This document shows, piece by piece, positions 11,001-23,000 of a stretch of 64,000 nucleotides of DNA. Within the stretch, counting starts at the first letter, position 1. Each line of letters begins with the position of its first letter. This DNA is from Emydura subglobosa (taxonomy: Eukaryota; Chordata; Testudines; Chelidae): NCBI GenBank assembly GCA_007922225.1, contig ML679959.1, positions 28,500,540 through 28,564,539 on the forward strand, written 5' to 3'. The position numbers were made by a program, and so were the translations under genes. Under the pieces are notes generated by a model. It made no database searches. It saw only the letters and a program-made list of their open reading frames with translations, and was not told where the DNA came from.

Positions 11001-14000
11001 TCCTTCCTCAGCACCGGGGCCTGGACTTGATGATCTCTCAAAGTTCCTTCCAGCCTTACTTTTCTATGATCCTCTCACCAACAGGTTAAATGTTCCTGCT
11101 TCAGATTCTGTATGCAGTGTTCTTGTAGCTGTGTCTGCCTCAGGATATTAGAGAGGCGAGGTGGGTGAGGTAGTATCTTTTATTGGACCAGCGTCTGTCA
11201 GCGTCAAGAGAGACATGCTTTTGTATCTCACCCACCTTGTCTCACTTGCTTCAAATTTGGCCAGTAGAGGGCGAAAAAGTTCAGACAATCAGGCACACGC
11301 GAAGTAGGATTCTCAGCCGGCCAGTCGGCTTTTTATAAACCAGAGTCTTAGTCTAACTGGTCCAAAAATCCACTCTCTGCAGAAGTCAGGAATCCCGAGC
11401 GATTGAAAGTGCACGGGCGGCCAGCAGCGAGGTCATGACACCGCTTCAGTATTGCTTCCACTGGCATCTTCCACGGCAGAGGAATAGAAATTGCTTCTTA
11501 GCCGAATCGAGTAGCCCTGAAAACCCTCCAGCCGGTTCAGGCTGTCCCCATTCGCAGCCGTAGAGCGGGCGGCTGTGAGCCACACTGAAGAGGTCATGCT
11601 GGATGGAGAACATGGCTTTTCAGGTTACTCCTAGAATGGATTCTAGCCAGAGGGTTGCCGAGGCTAGTGACTGTCTTCTGGAGGGGCCCTCAAGTCGGAG
11701 GTCATAGCTGAAGTCATTTGAAAAGCCCTGACAGTACATGGCACCAGGTGGGGCCCCTTTTATTGGCTCCCAGCATGCATTAGCCTTTTTCACTCCTGAA
11801 GGCCCGATCTTGCGCCCACTGAAATCACTGGCTGTTTTTCCATTGCCTCCCAGGAGAGCAGGGTCGGTTTCATTCAGTGCCAGCAGGGTGCATCTTTCCC
11901 ACCCTCTGCCCTGCTCTCTCTCTGCATGACTCAGCTTTGGAAGGAAGTTAACAAACACCTTCCTGAGTGGCTGAAACCAATCCCTGCTCAGCTAGCGGGT
12001 GGCAGGGCTATTTGAACACGTCGCAGTGAATGGAGTTACCGGCTTGACATTTGTGGTTCCCTTTATACCAGAGGTTCTCAGGCCGGGGTGAGACACACCC
12101 CGCTCCAGCTGCCCAGCTCTGAAGGCAGAGCAGAGAGCGGCAGCGGTGCAGAAGTAAGAGCGCCCAATAAGTTGGAGAAGCACGGCGCTGGACCATCACC
12201 GTGTGACCACAGAAGAGGGCTGTTCGCCAGGATTCCAGGGTTTTCTTTTTAGGCTTGATGCTAACCCGCTGCACAGCCTAGGGCAAACGGCATCGCCTCT
12301 CTGTGCCTCGGTTTCTCCCTCTGTAAAATGGAGAAACCATTACCGCAGTCCTCCTCACCGAGGCATGAGACTTATCTAATATTTCTCAAGTGCTTGGGGA
12401 TCGTCTGACGGAAAGCACCGCTGAGTGTAAGTGCAAAGGGTTATTGTAGGACCCAGGCTTTTTGTACAACTCCTCCCCCGCCCGCAGAACGCTGGCCAGT
12501 GGGAAAGAGCCGTAGAGCGGCTCTGCTTACTGCGCTGCTCAGCTTTCAGTGGACAGAACAGAAGCTCTAAGCTCCCGATCCTCAGAGGTATTCAGGCGCC
12601 TAACTCCCACTGACTTCAGTAAATACCTTTGAGGAGCGGGACCAACGTCCTGTGCCCCTGGGGCAGCACCTTGCATTGGTACTTGTGAGACAGGCTACGC
12701 AGGACTGGCCTGCGGTTCAGGAACTCCCATGGGGCCTCGTCTCCCCCAGCACAAACCCTGAAGCTCTGGAGGAGCGGCGTCGGAAGGAAAACAACGTGGT
12801 TCTCCTCAGGCAATCACCTGCCACCAGCTTTCCCAGCGAAGGCGCGTCACTTACGGTCACAGTTTTGGCATCCATCTCAGTGAATATAAACTCCCCGCCT
12901 TCGAAATCCGCGTTCATGTACAGAAGGGCGCTGGGGGAAGAAGGACAAGATCCCACTGAGGCTGGCTGGCGGCCGCCGCCCCCCCTCCCCCTCGCAGCTG
13001 GGGCGTGCTCAGAGCTGACATTCCCAAACGCAGGATTTGCCACAGCGGATCTGGCCCGGTGGCCAGCAGGAAGAAGGTGGCTAATTACTCTCCCAGGGCC
13101 GCTGTGACAGCCGAGGCAGTCAGAGGAAAGGCTCCCACCGACTCAATGGGCCATAGGCTGCCTGGACCTTGGCCCGGATTCCTTCCAGAACCACAGCCAG
13201 ACCCTGGATCCAGAACTTGCCTCCTCAGCCCATCGCTGGCTGGGATTTCCCTGCCCCAGGGCGGCCTGACGCTACCCGGCAGCGGAGCCAAAACGGGCTC
13301 CTGTGGTCATGCCCCACCTACCTGGAGCCCAGCGAGGAACAGGCTTTGTCTGTTTCCCTTGGCCTGGCCCCCGCACCTGGCACAAACTCTTATTGGCACG
13401 CGTCAACTCCGCCCCTACCTGTAGTCCCGGAAGGTGTACGCCGGGGGCTCCTTCCAGCACTCGCTGGCCTCAGGGTCCAGCAGGCAGTTGTCAGCATGGA
13501 TGGGGTGGCTCAGGTCGTCCCTTTTCTCCTGCTGGCCTAGGCAGCCCCACGTGGGGGTAGGGGGGAGAGGAAATGGTGAGGTGGGAGAAGCAGGGTCTCG
13601 GAGCTCAGCTCTCCCCCTCCCCGCCCCGCGGCGTTTGTACTTGGAGGGTGCTCGCTGCCAGCCGAAAGGCAAAGACTAGGGGAGGGGGAAAGCTGGAATC
13701 TGGGGAGCCCGGAGACAAAGAATTCACATCTCCATTGCAGACAGACACCTGGGGCCTGATGGAACGGAGAAGCCAATCCGGGGTGAAAGAGAGCACAGGT
13801 GTGGGCAGGGGGCACTGAGACAGAGAGAGAAAGGGGGAAAGCAGAAGGACAGAGGGATGAAGAGCGAAAGACTGAACAAACTCATGCCCCGTGCAAGCGG
13901 CTTCCTCCAGGGAGACCTCGGGGGAGGGATCTCCGAGGCAGGAGCACCAGAACAGTTGTACGCACAACAGCATCCTCCCCTCCCTCTTGACTGTTTCCGT

Positions 14001-17000
14001 AGCACCGAGCCACAGGGCCAGGCCCCCCCTTACCGGGCAGGGCGGTGCGACACACCATGTGGGTGTAGGAGAAGTAGAGGGTGGAGTTCAGCAGGAAGTA
14101 GGACTCCACGATCCGGCGCGCCTTCTCGCTGACGTCGTAGAACAGGCGGGCGCTCTTCAGCGGGATCAGTCCCTCGTAGCCAGACTGCAGGGCAATCACA
14201 CAGCAGAATGAGCCCCGGACAGCCGGGGGGGCGGAACCATCCCCCGGGACCCAAGGGAAGAGCAAACCGCACCTTGAGAGCTTTGAGGACGGTGGCACCT
14301 TCGAACCTCTCATTGGGAGTGTGGGGCGAGGTTTTCCCTCTGTAGCCATCTCCAGCCAGCATGATCTCCTGAAAGAAATGGCCCAAACAGATGCTGGGGG
14401 GAAGGGATCTCAGTTATCCCGAGCAGAAACCCCCAAATCAGAAATATTCTTCATCCTGTTCCCTGCACCCGCAATGCCTAACCCTCACACAGTGAGAAAC
14501 ACGGACGGAATTAGACGGGTTCTATTCTGCTTTGGTCTCATCAATGGTACAGTCAGCTAAGGGCCAGCTGCAGCATCGTTATTGCTTGAGGTGACGCGTG
14601 AGCCCTCATGGCTCTGTGGCAACCAGCGAGATTCAGGACTGCAGAGCTGTTTTCAGCTCAGCGATTCCACTGCTCTCAGGCAAGCCGCTATACCACTGTG
14701 CCTCAGTTTCCTCCTCTCTAAAATGGGGATAACAGTCCTTCTCTCCTCTGTCAAGTCCTTGGAGATCTATGGGTTAAAAGCACTATGCAAAAGCTAGGCA
14801 TTATTGTTAAAGAGCACAGTTCAATTTGGTTAAAGAAATATGGAAAATTATCCTTGCAACTCATGATCGGTCCTTAAACGTCACCCAGTTTTTTTAAAAT
14901 GAAAATGTCTGCTGTGGGATTCAAGCCTCCATCCCCTGAGGTCTTGTGGAACACAAAGTTTATGGCCCCGCACGCAGAGAGAAACAGGGAGAAAATGAAA
15001 CCAACTATAGACAGAGAGCAAAAACGACCGGTTGCTATCAATGTCCCCAGCTAAGTGAAATGCAAAAAGTAAACAAAGTGCATCACTTGGGGAAAAGGGA
15101 AGTGGGTATCTGTAACATAAGCAAAGGGATTATTTAGGGATGTGCTATTCCCCAACCGTGTCTTTTTCTGCCGCCGGCAAACAAGGTGGGCCAGGTTCTT
15201 AGCTGGTGTCTATCGGCACCGCAGCACGGGCCAGAAGCGGGGCTGCAGAGGGCCGTTCGATGTGCTGAACCAAGTGCCGATCACCCAGTTCTGGTGCAGA
15301 AGCCAAAGGCCGACCCTGGATACACAGCATGCAATTCCTGCTGACCTCACTAGCGTTACGTGCGTGTGGGAGGGTACAATTTGGAGACAAGGGCTTCGCG
15401 TTTGCCGGGGGCCTCGTGCGGTTAGCCAAAAGCAGACCACCACAGCCTCCCTCACGTGGCTCCCCTGCCCGGCCTCTCCCCCCATCCACCTCCAGCCCCC
15501 GGCATCGCAGAGACTCACGCTGGCCACTCTGCGCAGCTCTCCGCACTCCTCCTCCGAGATGACGTTATCCAGTAGCACCCGCTGCGTGCCGTTCAGCAGC
15601 TGGGAGTTATAGACGAACTCCACATCGCTGTAGAGCAGGGACCCCCCTGCGGGAAAGACGGGAACACAACAGCCCTGAACACAACACCTCCTCACTGGCC
15701 GTCAGTCGCACCGAGGCACTGGGCCAGCTGAGCTCAGCCTGGCGGCGTTCCAGCAGCGCAAGGGAGAGCAGAATCTGGCCTGGTGTCAATAGCAAAGACA
15801 GAGGCAATGGGAACACACAGAGGAGAAATCAGCTCGCTGCTGGAGTGGCAGCGGTCCCCACTTTCTCATCAGAGCACCCGGACCACATTTTAAAACTCGG
15901 CACTGAGACGCAACCGGGCTTCGTCAGTGCCCCAGACAGCAGCTAATTGGCTTTTTGCTGGGCAGCCAATATAACCCAGTCTTATTTCAAGTTGACCCTG
16001 AATCTCCTCTGTCTTTGTTTTGTACGAGCCTTTTTGGTATTTGACTCACGGCTCTGGAACAGGCATCAGCATTTTTTTTTTTTTTGCCTCCTCCTTACTC
16101 CCTCTGGCTCTCTGCGGTTGCGTTACTCATGCACATTGCTGCCAGCAGGAGCGCTCGTCGAAGGCCGATCTGTGGTCAGGGAGCGGATCTTCCCCCCCCC
16201 AGGCAGGGCTCCTGGGAGACAGGGAAGCTGTGGAAGGGGGAACGCTGTGCTGCTGGGACCACGCCATTATGCTGGTCACAGCTGTCTCGCTCCTACCATG
16301 CGTCCCCCTCCAGTCGGTTGTGCCCTTCCGGCATCTCTCGTGTCCACATTTTCAACTCATTGGCGCAGGGACCATCTGCTCATGCAGCCAAAAGGGCCAC
16401 CGTGTCACAGACTAGACATAGTCCTAAAGTCTCGTTACTTTATGGTTCATTCCTAAATGAACCCCTGGGAAGGGCTGGAGGCAGAAAGGCAATCGCTGCG
16501 ATCACAGGCCACTCTGCAGCCTTCTGCAAGATGCCTATGTTCTGCCCCCTCCTCGTAGGCCTAGAGCAGCCGATTTGTAGCAATACATAAGGGGTTCATC
16601 TCTGTTCATGATGGGTGATGTCTTGGGTTGGTTTTGAGGTCCTCTTGAAATAGACCAGGCTGTGTATTGTCCCCACGGCATGGGCACAAATCTGGCATTC
16701 CATGCTGCAGATTGGGTCTTTTTGTTCTGGGTTTTCACAGGGCCTACCCCCTAGGTGCCAGGGTAATCAAAATAAATAATAATAATAAATCCTAGTTCTG
16801 CTGGGCAGGAGGAAGTCGGTGAATTGGACGTGCAGGGAGCACGGAAGTGATTAGCTATTTGGCGTACATGCGGCTTGATGCTCACACGCTCTCTCTCCTG
16901 CCCAGGGACAGGGGATCAGGCCGCCCTCATCCAGACCGAAAAACAAGACAATAAAAACAAAGTCTGTGTGTTTCGAAAACTTGCCCTCATGTTCCATAGC

Positions 17001-20000
17001 AGAGCAAATCAAAACCCGAAACCAGATGTTTCCCTGGGAGGAAGGTGAAAGGCTTCGGAATCACGGGAAATTTATCTGCTGTTGGAAAGCTGCAATAAAA
17101 AGGAGGCGGCAGCAGCAGCACAGCATTTCTCTCGAAATGTGGCATGATGGAATGTTTCTATTCAATCTTTTCTTTTCTTTTTTGGATCAACTGCAGCTCA
17201 TTTCTGTTTTGGAAGGGCTCCAGGCCAACGGAGGATACATGAAACTGAGTCAAGATCCCACCACTAGCACAGGAATGATCTGCAAAGAAGATTTAGGTTT
17301 CTTGGACAGGGAGCGTCCTTCACAGTCTGTTTTATTGCTTGATGATAATATTGATGATAAACACGCATGGATCAGAAACACAGCCCTGGCTCCACACCTC
17401 ACACGCTTTGGGCACTATCCGATTGGGCTCTGAACTTCCGTGATCAGGTTCGTCGCTTGTCCACGCACAGTGCAGTGGGCCCACATACAAATGTTTTTGT
17501 CACTGCTTCCTTCTGGATTTGCTTTTCAATAGCTCCCCATTGCTGGCCAAAGGTGAACTTCAGCTGCCAGGATCGAGCTGTGAAAAGGTGAACCGCAAAT
17601 ATCCAGCAAGTGCACTGGTGATCGCTACAATGGGTGCAAATGGGTAAGTGCTGGGGCTAGATGGTCTTTACACACCAGAAGGATTTGCCCTGGCCTCGCG
17701 CTGTTCACACGGAGGTCTCCAAACACTTCACAGACATCCAGTACCGCTTTGATGTGGGAAGCCTCGTCATTGCTGCTTAGAGGATGGGCAGACACAGACA
17801 CAAAGGGGTTAACGGGCCCCATGGCAAACCTGCGCCAGGAGCTCTGCCTCGCAGTGCTCTGGGTTTAACCAGGAGCAGCTGACACGATGCTGAACGTAAC
17901 CTGTCCTTGTCATCTCCCATCTCATCTAACTCGGGGCTCCAGTGGTCATAATATTTCCTAGACAGGCCCATAGAAGCCACCACGCAGCTGATCGAGGGCT
18001 CAATTCTGCTTGCTTCATCCATGTGCACCATCCAGTGGAAGCTGATAGGATTCCTTCTGGGAGTAAAGCGAACCAGAGCTGAGGCCGGATCTACTAGTTG
18101 ATTGAGCTGGGGTTGGTCCTGCTGTGAGCAGGGGGTGGGACTAGGTGACCTGCTGAGCTGCCTCCCAACCCTCCGCTGCTCTGATTCTACTGATCACAAA
18201 TCAACAGGGAGTTTTCCATGAAAGCTCCACGGAGCCAAATCAGACCAATAGTCCCTAGCAATGCAAAGCTCTGTTATTAATCCCTTGATTTTATTACCTG
18301 CCCCCGCCCCCTGCCACTCAGGAGTGGAGCTACAATGGTTGTCCCTTCGGGAGGCTTTTTCATTCTGGTGATATTTTTGTAATCCCAGCCATCTGCTGGG
18401 GGAAGCCACGAACGACGCCAACTGCCTGTTACAGTTACAGCGGGTTGTTCGCTGCCAAAACCAAAGAGGAGCTGTATTGTTTCTGACAGCTGAGACGTGC
18501 TCAGAGGTTCGTGCTGAATGAATCCTCTGACCAGCTCTGTGCACAGTCTGGGGCTGCCAACCCAAAGGAGTTTGGGGTCAGGCTTTGGGGGCAACACGCA
18601 ATCACCTGAACTCTCAGGAGACGTCCGAGACCTTCTGGTGATCAGCTGTTGAGAGAACCACCAGCTCCATTCCTGCAAAGCCCAGCCGCTCTAGCTCCGG
18701 GGAGCCTCTCGGCTTTGCAGCAGTGGAGCTCCGCGTCATATTCAGGAAACCCATGCACACACGCCACAGGCAAGGGAACCAGCAGCTTCTGGGAGTAATG
18801 CTAACGTCGGCAATCCTCACCCCTTCCCTGCCCTACTCTGTGCCCTCCCCAGGACGCAACCAATCTTCAGGGAAGCCTGAACTGGAGCGAATCAAGGTCT
18901 GCCTGTACAGCCAGGTGAAACCTTGGCTCAAAACAAAGAGGCTCTTTGCATCCTGAGTGCCTGCCCCCTACGGCCGGGGATGAAGCGAGGATGGCAGGAG
19001 ACAGCTTGCCGCACAGAGACGCTACCATTCCTTTCCTCCCGGTGCTCCAGGAGCTCATCCTCACAAGCAGCATTTTCTGGCAACCCTTCTGAGGCTACGA
19101 CGGCATCTGCCCGGGCTGTACCTGCACCATCGGGATGTTTATCCTGGCCGAGAAGAGCCCAGCTGGGGTCGAGATCAAAGAACGAAAAGACCCGAAGGAA
19201 TAAAAGGCCTTACAAATGTGTTTTGGTTCCTTACAAGCGGTTTGCACTGAAGTGACCCAGGCAACTCGCAGCCGCAGCCGAGGGAGCTGTCGTGCGAACA
19301 CTACACCCTTGTATCACAACTTAGGCATGTAGCTGGTGAGGCTCCTCTAGCTTCCCGAGCCTGTGCTGACAACTGCAGAGGCATCAAGGGGAAGCCTAAA
19401 CTCACACACACACAGTGACTGTGCTAATGATTTGTTTGGCCGCCGGTGTGTCCCGAGACATTACACGCTCAGGACAAGAGGTGCTCCGATATCCAAGGCA
19501 GTACGTGCGTCAAAACCAGCTGGAACGGAACAGGGCAATGGGGTCACTGGCATTTTCTTTGGCTAAATCTAGACTGCCATGGGGACCCGATCCTGATCTA
19601 AATGACAGCTGGGGAAATTTGCAGAAAGTGCACACGGGCCAATGGCGTTATGCCTATGCAAAGTTAGGACAGGAAAGAATCAGTTCCCAAGGGTGTCCTG
19701 CACTGAGCCAAGCAAAGGATTTTCTGAGAAAAGCTTTAATAGGAATGGCGGGGGGGGGGGGGGGGGGGGGGTCCATTTTTTCTAATTTCTGGAGAGTGAT
19801 TTTTCAGATTTTTTTACCAACAAAACATTTTTTTTTCATTGTGCCCTCCTTTTCTCTCCCTTTTCCTCACTCCTTTTTGTAATTGGAAATGGGGAAAATA
19901 AAAAGAGAATTAAAAGGGGGCGGGGGACAGACTACATCTGAAAATCTTGCTTTTGGTGTGTTATTCTTTTAAACTGGAAACTTGGAGAATTTCAGCTAAA

Positions 20001-23000
20001 GTGCAAATTTCCCACAAAATGTAAAGAACAAACAAACAAAAAATGATTTGACTAAAAAATACCAACGAGCTTGAGAGCTCTCAAGTGGCAAGTTTGCCTC
20101 CATTGCTTGTGCAGTACTGGGAAGCGCTAACAACACACCGGGCCAAACGCAGCCCCTGCAGGGACATGCAACGTGATCCAATACTGCGGGGACACTCAGC
20201 TCAGGAGGGCGTGTTTGTCGCTACTGAGAGTTGCTCCTCTGTATTAAAGGAGAGGGTGGCTGCAACATGCAAACTAGGCACAGCCGCTGATGGTCTGAAC
20301 ATGTGGCCCTGGCCTGTGCAAATGTTAGTCTCCTCTAGTTTTGATCCCGCAGTGCTATTAATGCTCTGCATCATATTTACTGCAATTGCTGAGCCTGATT
20401 TCCAATGGGAGCGAAGGCCAGGAAGCTTTGGGAGATCTGGTTACAATGACAGCCACAGGTCAGGAACCCTCCCCTTCCTCCATCCAAAGAGCAAAGTAAA
20501 CGTCCGGATATTGGACGTGATTTTCTCTCCCACCCGAGCAAGGTAGAAGTGGCTCAGCGGTGACAGAGGGGATCTGCGGGGGCTAGCCTGATGTCAGGTT
20601 GTTTTACAGCAAAGAAATGGCTTTGGAATCTGGCAAGAACGTGCCTGTTTTCAAAATCGTTCTAGGGAAAAGCTCAGTTATTAGTCTAAGATTTGATGGC
20701 TATTTTCTCTGGTTGGGGGCCAACTACTGAACAAGTTGAAATCCCTTCAGACAATGTGCCTAGCGGGCTTTAGAAGGAAGTAATTTGAACTAAGCCAAGA
20801 TATGAAATTGTGAGCAAGGAGAACAAGTCTGCAGTGTTTATTAGTGTCAAAGGGTTCCCCTAGCACTGCTAACAAAGGGCTAGGAATTCCCAAAGTCTAA
20901 CGCTTCCACTGTGTGTGACTTTGGGCCACAGGGAAAACACTGCCCTCACGGGGTATTGTGTGAGGATGAACATCCACAGCACGTTGTGAAGGTGAAAGAC
21001 ACTACAGAGCGCCAAGGTATGCAGCACTCGGGATCAGTATGAAACGCAGCATGGGAGCTGCCGTGTCAGAGGAGACAATCCAGACTCCAAGCTCCAAAGT
21101 CGAAGCTCAGCTGAGAGGGCTCAGCCGTTTCGAGAATCAGGCCGCAACTGCAGGGCATCATGCTGGGGAAGTCGGTCGATCCCTCACTACGGCAGCATCA
21201 CACAGAGCTGTAACGAACGGACCTGCAATTCTCACAGCTGAACCCAGGATTTGACTTCATGGCTTTGTGCCCTCTATTGACAGGTAAAGCAACGCACGTC
21301 TTCATTGCTCAGAGAAAGCTCTGGTTAGGCGGGCGTCCTCTGCGCAGACTTACCCTCCCGCAGCTCTCGATCCATTTTGGGCTTAGGTTTCTTTTCCGGA
21401 GACAGCCCCGGACCATCCGCCAGCTCACTGTGAACACCTGAGGGGACTCTGAGGAGACAAGAGGAAAAGCCACGCGTTTTCAGTGGGTTTCAGATTCTGG
21501 GAACGCTGCTTTTTTTTTTTTTTTTGCAGCCATCAGCGCAACAAATGCTCTGGAAAGGACGGGTGGGGAAGTGTTGCTTTACACAAAGGCCACGCGGTTC
21601 AGAACAGAGTAAGGATTCTGGGTGCCCAACCTGAGAAAAAGGTCACACGAGCTAAACGTGCTGGATCTGTCCTTACGGCAGAGACCTCCCAGGAGCACCT
21701 ATATGCTGCAGGGAGAGCTACAAGTGCTCCCACCGGCGGCGCCCTCCCTTCTCAATGAGTACGCGCCCACGGCCCAGCATGGTGCAGCATGTCCTTCGCA
21801 CAAATGCCCTGCACTAGGGCTCAGGAGAACTGGAGTTTACCTCCTGGCTGGCTGTGTAGCCTTGGGCAAATCACTTGGGCGCTCTGTGCCTCCGTTTCCC
21901 CATCAGTAAAACATGGCTAACACGACCTCCCTGCTACAGAAGGGTGAGGGGAGGTCTAATTCATTAATGGTTGTGAGGCACCATGCCGGGTGGTAACCAT
22001 GCGAGGTCTGTAACTAGACTGAAAAGGGACTGAACGTTTCCACGGAGTCATGGTGCTTGCTGGGATATTTGGAGTTCAGGACTGGAGACACCAGGTAACT
22101 CTCCAGCGAACAGACTGCCCTCTCCAGCGCAGCGGTCTCCCTTTTAAAACCCCGTGCCACCCTACGTTCAGAAAACAAGGTTGCGCCTTTGGTCTGCGTC
22201 TTACCTGTGCTCGTCCTGGCGGGCGCCGTAGCTGCTCCAGTAGCTCTGCAGGAAGAGACGGGGGTTGGGTTCTTTACGCGGGATGATCAAAGTGACTCGT
22301 CAAAACCATTTGGGAGGGAACCGGAAACACGTGAGTTTTTAAAAGCGGGAGGTGGGAAGGTAGGAAAAGAGGGTTCCTGGGAATGTGCTGGTGATGTCCG
22401 TGCTGGCATGTCCTGGGGAGCACGTTCACACACCCTTTCTCTGACCTTCGCCGTGGACTGCAGTAGTCTCTATCCCTCACTCACACACAGACACACCCCC
22501 CACACCAGCTTTTCTCCATCCAGCTATGCCACAACACAGGCAGTGGTGCTTGTATTTCACCTCGCAGATCTCTACAGGAAGGGCAGGTGACAAACCAGAC
22601 TACGTTAGCAGCCCTGATTCCTCTCAACAGACTCCTTGACACCCTAGAGATGGGGCCAAGGTGTCTGGTTCTGAACCAGAGCATTCGCCAAGTGCAGGTG
22701 TGTTCAGAGTCTGGGTATGTTACAGAGACAAGCCGGGCTCTGATCTCTACATCCACATTCAAACTTCACCAAACTGTGAGAGGGTTTGGATCCTGTTATC
22801 TCTATCAGGACCATCCCTGCCCCACACATCAGGGAAGGATGTGCAGGTCACAGTGCCAGCAAATGCACATTGGTTTTCCCGAAGAAAGGGTGAGGCAGAA
22901 GGGAAAGGAGAGAAGAATCTGTGTGCATATTCCACTTGCTCTGGGTAGAGTCCTGTGTGCATGGCTCTGGAGCACTGTTGTGGCCCTGCATTCAGGATGT

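Larger units (their letters stand above)
10033..12854 (-). other. P3H2: P3H2 intron 13
   Basis: The 2822-bp intron contains a CR1 fragment (10625-11075), a Penelope-like terminal remnant (11110-11246), a MIR (12225-12445) and a short hairpin element (12580-12634). Between 11250 and 12220 I see nothing recognisable. Confidence 0.85.
15647..21353 (-). other. P3H2: P3H2 intron 8
   Basis: The 5.7-kb intron is the longest fully contained one. It has a T run (about 16071-16085), an AAT-type simple repeat (16769-16790), a CR1 3' end (18090-18190), a 22-G run (19750-19771) and a MIR 3' part (20905-21025). The rest, including 16.8-18.0 kb and 18.2-19.7 kb, shows no exon or element I can name. Confidence 0.8.

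Noticed and set aside
10632..11030. 132-codon plus-strand protein frame
   Set aside because: It is the CR1 reverse-transcriptase tail, not a host gene.
21354..21437. Exon 8 starting at the inner AG (84 nt)
   Set aside because: It would enter in the wrong phase after exon 7 and give an immediate stop. Starting at 21448 restores the frame and the VPSGV motif.
21449..22204. An additional small exon between exons 7 and 8
   Set aside because: It was first suspected because of an apparent phase mismatch. The upstream acceptor of exon 8 resolves the phase without any extra exon, giving a total of 15 exons once exon 1 is counted.
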